DNA from: DHVE2 group archaeon
Lineage (GTDB): Archaea > Thermoplasmatota > Thermoplasmata > Thermoplasmatales > Aciduliprofundaceae
Assembly (NCBI GenBank): GCA_027023265.1
Contig: JALVVV010000055.1
Coordinates: 176,637 to 240,636 of the forward strand
Length of the DNA: 64,000 nucleotides
Reading direction: 5' to 3'
Below the pieces are notes generated by a model, which was not told the origin of the DNA, ran no database searches, and worked only from the letters and a program-made list of their open reading frames with translations. Below, piece by piece: positions 61,686-64,000 of the stretch. The position numbers and the translations under genes were made by a program. Positions within the stretch are counted from its first letter, which is position 1. Every line of letters starts with the position of its first letter.

Positions 61686-61814
61686 ATGGCTAATATTTGT
61701 TTATGTGGATTTATGTCTCTCTGTGGTGAAAAATATATGAGGAATAAACGTAAAAACTATGAATGGCGAACATGGGTGTTTGAGTGGATAGTGGAGGTTG
61801 TAGGGCTTATATAA
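61686..61814 (+). CDS. Possible 42-residue peptide
   Basis: ATG 61686 opens 42 codons with three Cys in CLCGFMSLCGEK and a Trp-rich amphipathic end (YEWRTWVFEWIVEVVG). No ribosome site or TATA box decides it. Nothing else is seen in the 61638-61874 gap. Confidence 0.2.
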   Translation: MANICLCGFMSLCGEKYMRNKRKNYEWRTWVFEWIVEVVGLI

Positions 61815-61874
61815 CATATCATGCCTTTGAAAAAATATAAATATTTCCTTACTAATTCTCCTTTGGTGACTCGT

Positions 61875-61967
61875 ATGAAAAAGGGGTTAATAGTATTAGG
61901 GCTAATGGCAGTAATGGTACTAAGCGTGTTTGCGGGGGGGGGTGACTGCGCACCCCGTGCACATTAG
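61875..61967 (+). pseudogene. Signal-peptide ORF interrupted by a run of nine G
   Basis: ATG 61875 begins a clean signal peptide (KKGLIVLGLMAVMVLSVFA). The frame then enters nine consecutive G (about 61934-61942) and stops after 30 codons. With eight G the frame would continue to about 45 codons (VTAHPVHIRRYG and onward). The remainder of a mature protein is missing either way. It is either a sequencing length error, a decayed gene or a slippery tract. Confidence 0.35.
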
Positions 61968-62089
61968 GAGATATGGAACTTTCGAGAACAATTTTTTGAT
62001 AATGGAAGAATAAAGTATGAAATACACGGCAAATATTATGCCTCCACTCCCCAGATATATAACTCAAATTTAGCGCAGGTGATATACCT

Positions 62090-62230
62090 ATGAGAGAAAA
62101 AACACCCAATATTGGAAAGAGTCTGCGATTAATCAGAAATATTCTTATAGTGTCAGCAGTGGCACAATTCATTGCTCTGATAGTTCTCATTTTTATATAT
62201 TTCATTACTTGGTCACCGGGGTGGAGCTGA
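62090..62230 (+). CDS. 46-residue single-TM protein
   Basis: ATG 62090 with AGGTGAT upstream opens 46 codons: a basic N-terminus (REKTPNIGKSLRLIRN), one helix (ILIVSAVAQFIALIVLIFIYFI) and a short end. Its stop is one base before the next ATG, so the two are probably coupled. No family recognised. Confidence 0.5.
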   Translation: MREKTPNIGKSLRLIRNILIVSAVAQFIALIVLIFIYFITWSPGWS

Positions 62231-62231
62231 A

Positions 62232-62705
62232 ATGACAGAGAAATTAAAATTGCAGATTAAAGCTCTCGCGGTTATAAACGCAATTCTCCTTATAGCCATT
62301 GTGCTTGCAGCCATGGCAGTGATGAGTAACTTATCTCCGCCGAGGCATGATAATATATTATATGGGAGTCTAACGTATCTCTCCAACCAGTCCAATCCAG
62401 AGAACCCGAAAGTTGGTGTGTATCTGAAGTTGACTCTTGAAAATCCAAAGTATGCTAGATTTGGGGAGCATACCATTTTTGGATTCTTGTCTATTGCTAA
62501 TAATACCACTGTTGTTGGAATCCATCTCAAAAGTAAAACAGGAAACGAAAGAGGGGGATTTATCGTTGATGTGGAAGATAAAAATGGCAATGGTCTCCTA
62601 GACACAGGGGATTTGTTTCATGTATATGGACGTCCTTTGAATGGGTACTATGTGGAACTTCAGATAAGTGGAGTAGGTGGAAGCATACAAACTCATATTC
62701 CTTAA
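62232..62705 (+). CDS. Membrane-anchored pilin-like exported protein
   Basis: 157 residues from ATG 62232 (GGAGCTGA upstream). An N-terminal helix (ALAVINAILLIAIVLAAMAVM) is followed by an exported domain with VYLKLTLENPKYARFG and the Ca-loop-like DVEDKNGNGLLDTGDLFHV, common in archaeal pilin-like and surface proteins. Function unknown. Confidence 0.55.
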   Translation: MTEKLKLQIKALAVINAILLIAIVLAAMAVMSNLSPPRHDNILYGSLTYLSNQSNPENPKVGVYLKLTLENPKYARFGEHTIFGFLSIANNTTVVGIHLKSKTGNERGGFIVDVEDKNGNGLLDTGDLFHVYGRPLNGYYVELQISGVGGSIQTHIP

Positions 62706-62716
62706 GGTGATTGGAG

Positions 62717-63235
62717 ATGAGTATCACAAATGGTACCCTGAGTAAAATTTTGATAAGAAATTATATTGCCTGTTGCGACGCAGAGAGAAATCTTAACAAG
62801 CAAATGGCAGTTATTGATTACAGCAATTTTGGAGATTATCTTAATAATGCATTCGGAAATTCGGATAATAGAAAGTATGCCGTTATGATTGTGGTAAATC
62901 AGGCGTGTTATAGTGGAACGATGATGTCTCATCTTTCTGGAGAAAATAGAATACTTATCTCAGCTGCGGATAGCATGCATGAAGCCTATACTGAATGGGG
63001 ATATCCGAAGTATCAGCATTTTGCATTCCTTCATGAGGGAGGTATGCCGGGGCAGTATCCGGGTAAGGAAGGTTTTACTCCTGCATTAGGTACATTGAGC
63101 AATCCTAAGAACTTACATATTGCATTTGACGATGGTAGTACTGCAGAATATTATAATGGAGAACATGCTGGAGAAAAGTATTCCTTTCCCCAACTTGATA
63201 GCCAGGATATTTCACAAGATAACGTATATCTATAG
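62717..63235 (+). CDS. Caspase/C13-like peptidase, C-terminal half only
   Basis: 172 residues from ATG 62717 (GGTGAT upstream). YAVMIVVNQACYSGTMMSHL near residues 55-75 is the Cys block of caspase-fold peptidases, followed by the ENRILISAAD strand and a PQLDSQD end similar to archaeal C13-like proteins. The strand with the catalytic His-Gly that should come before it is absent, and no signal peptide is present. Likely a truncated remnant or a non-catalytic relative. Confidence 0.5.
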   Translation: MSITNGTLSKILIRNYIACCDAERNLNKQMAVIDYSNFGDYLNNAFGNSDNRKYAVMIVVNQACYSGTMMSHLSGENRILISAADSMHEAYTEWGYPKYQHFAFLHEGGMPGQYPGKEGFTPALGTLSNPKNLHIAFDDGSTAEYYNGEHAGEKYSFPQLDSQDISQDNVYL

Positions 63236-63247
63236 GGGGTAATAAAG

Positions 63248-63841
63248 ATGGGCAAAAAAGAAGTAGGGATGTTTTGGCTGGCGCTCATCATATCTTTTGC
63301 ATTTTACCTTATTTTAGGTGTTTTCGTAACCGTCAGTGGTTTTTTATATACCTATTCCTTAGTTCAAATGCTATGGCTCTCGGTACTTTTTTTAATACCG
63401 CTGGTAGTGATGTATGTTTTTGTATGGTATTTCATAAACTCACATTCGGATAGTCGTAAAGGGCCATACTCTGTCATTGCGGTTCCATGGGCTGATTACA
63501 TGTTTATTTTTGTAGTTTCTCTTATCTATTTATCTCTCGCAGGTATGGGTCCTGCAGGAGAAAGCGATGCAGTAGCGTATGATTTTATATTTAATCTAAA
63601 AATGTCACTGGGTATTGCAGGGTACTTCTCATTTCCAGTAGGAATATTTGCGACTGTCCTGCTATTTGTGGACATTAAAAAATATTTACGTGAATTTTGG
63701 GCTCTTTTATTTCTGTTGATTCTGGAATTAGTGGGATTGGTATTTTATACTTCATTTTTTAATATGTTCCGTGGGCACTATGTTGAAAGATTAACTTTTC
63801 TGATTGATATATTTCTAAGCTCTGTTGAACATGAGAATTGA
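63248..63841 (+). CDS. Multi-TM membrane protein, unknown
   Basis: 197 residues with GGGGGTAA upstream of ATG 63248. Five membrane helices are visible (MFWLALIISFAFYLILGVF, LWLSVLFLIPLVVMYVFVW, YMFIFVVSLIYLSLA, LGIAGYFSFPVGIFATVLLF, FWALLFLLILELVGLVFY). No family recognised. It is the last of a run of same-strand small membrane genes starting at 62090. Confidence 0.55.
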   Translation: MGKKEVGMFWLALIISFAFYLILGVFVTVSGFLYTYSLVQMLWLSVLFLIPLVVMYVFVWYFINSHSDSRKGPYSVIAVPWADYMFIFVVSLIYLSLAGMGPAGESDAVAYDFIFNLKMSLGIAGYFSFPVGIFATVLLFVDIKKYLREFWALLFLLILELVGLVFYTSFFNMFRGHYVERLTFLIDIFLSSVEHEN

Positions 63842-63943
63842 GAGCCTCAAAAAAGATATATATGCTCATAAGACAGTAACATCACATGTGGTGAAATTTA
63901 TTGCAGATTTATATTTTCATGTCTCTGGGTACACCGGAGAGAT

Positions 63944-63968
63944 GGGAGAGAAAATTTAAAACTCTCCC
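63944..63968. promoter_or_regulatory. Inverted repeat around a TATA-like core
   Basis: GGGAGAG (63944-63950) and CTCTCCC (63962-63968) form a perfect 7-bp inverted repeat flanking AAAATTTAAAA. The enclosed AT core could serve as a TATA box, making the arms an operator, or the whole could be a hairpin. A second TATA-like CTTTTTATCC follows near 63975. The target gene is beyond the window. Confidence 0.35.
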
Positions 63969-64000
63969 TGAAACCTTTTTATCCCGTGGCACATTCTCCT

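Noticed and set aside
1..64000. CRISPR arrays
   Set aside because: No regularly spaced repeats were seen; the only tandem structure is the protein repeats of the giant permease.

Overview
The window reads as a chromosomal segment of a euryarchaeon, most likely a Thermoplasmatota lineage close to Aciduliprofundum (DHVE2). This rests on the gene mix: family B DNA polymerase, PolD large subunit, PCNA, RadB, FtsZ, NMD3, archaeal SRP RNA, an intron-bearing tRNA, KaiC-like ATPase arrays and DUF835/7TM proteins. Many genes carry a TATA-like box about 26 nt before the first start codon, implying leaderless transcripts. The species assignment is inference; no rRNA lies in the window.

1-870 holds the 3' part of a secreted/surface protein gene on the + strand. 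957-8472, all on the minus strand, is a compact set of overlapping genes that looks like an integrated small virus or plasmid-virus. It has a rolling-circle Rep with HUH and Y-x3-Y motifs, a winged-helix protein, a run of signal-peptide or membrane proteins (one with a protamine-like Arg/Ser/His tail), and a Zot/VP8-like P-loop ATPase at the distal end. By eye it is more GC-rich than its surroundings. No integrase or att repeat was found.

9,088-20,001 is chromosomal: SBF/ACR3-like transporter with a UspA protein, a cation/proton antiporter, malate/lactate dehydrogenase, an HTH-ATPase regulator, a candidate H/ACA-like guide RNA, pyrD-pyrK, an ABC transporter pair and two surface proteins. 20,156-32,600 carries PPDK, NMD3, PolB, PCNA, two glycosyltransferases, a hairpin RNA candidate, a DUF4405-type membrane protein, three tandem KaiC-like proteins (only the first with an intact Walker A) and a DUF763 protein. 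32,597-39,147 is an FtsX/LolD-type ABC system with a giant 1385-residue Ig-repeat permease, plus a DUF1616-like protein.

39,219-49,887 has PolD large subunit, a GPN GTPase, pyrE, tRNA-Ala, an MFS transporter, a hydrolase, a PPC-domain protein, RNase Z, an S9 peptidase, tRNA-Pro with intron and tRNA-Val. 49,976-61,637 has a small membrane protein, an NFACT/RqcH protein, a 7TM-DUF835 protein, RadB, a HAD hydrolase, an OB-fold tRNA-binding protein, a uridine kinase/phosphoribulokinase-like protein, an HTH-CBS regulator, SRP RNA, a THUMP protein diverging from ftsZ and a membrane protein. 61,638-64,000 is an accessory stretch of tiny membrane peptides, a poly-G-interrupted signal peptide ORF, a half caspase-like protein and an unassigned membrane protein.

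The strongest candidate for an undescribed system is the 957-8472 element. The KaiC-like trio and the candidate guide RNA upstream of pyrD come next.
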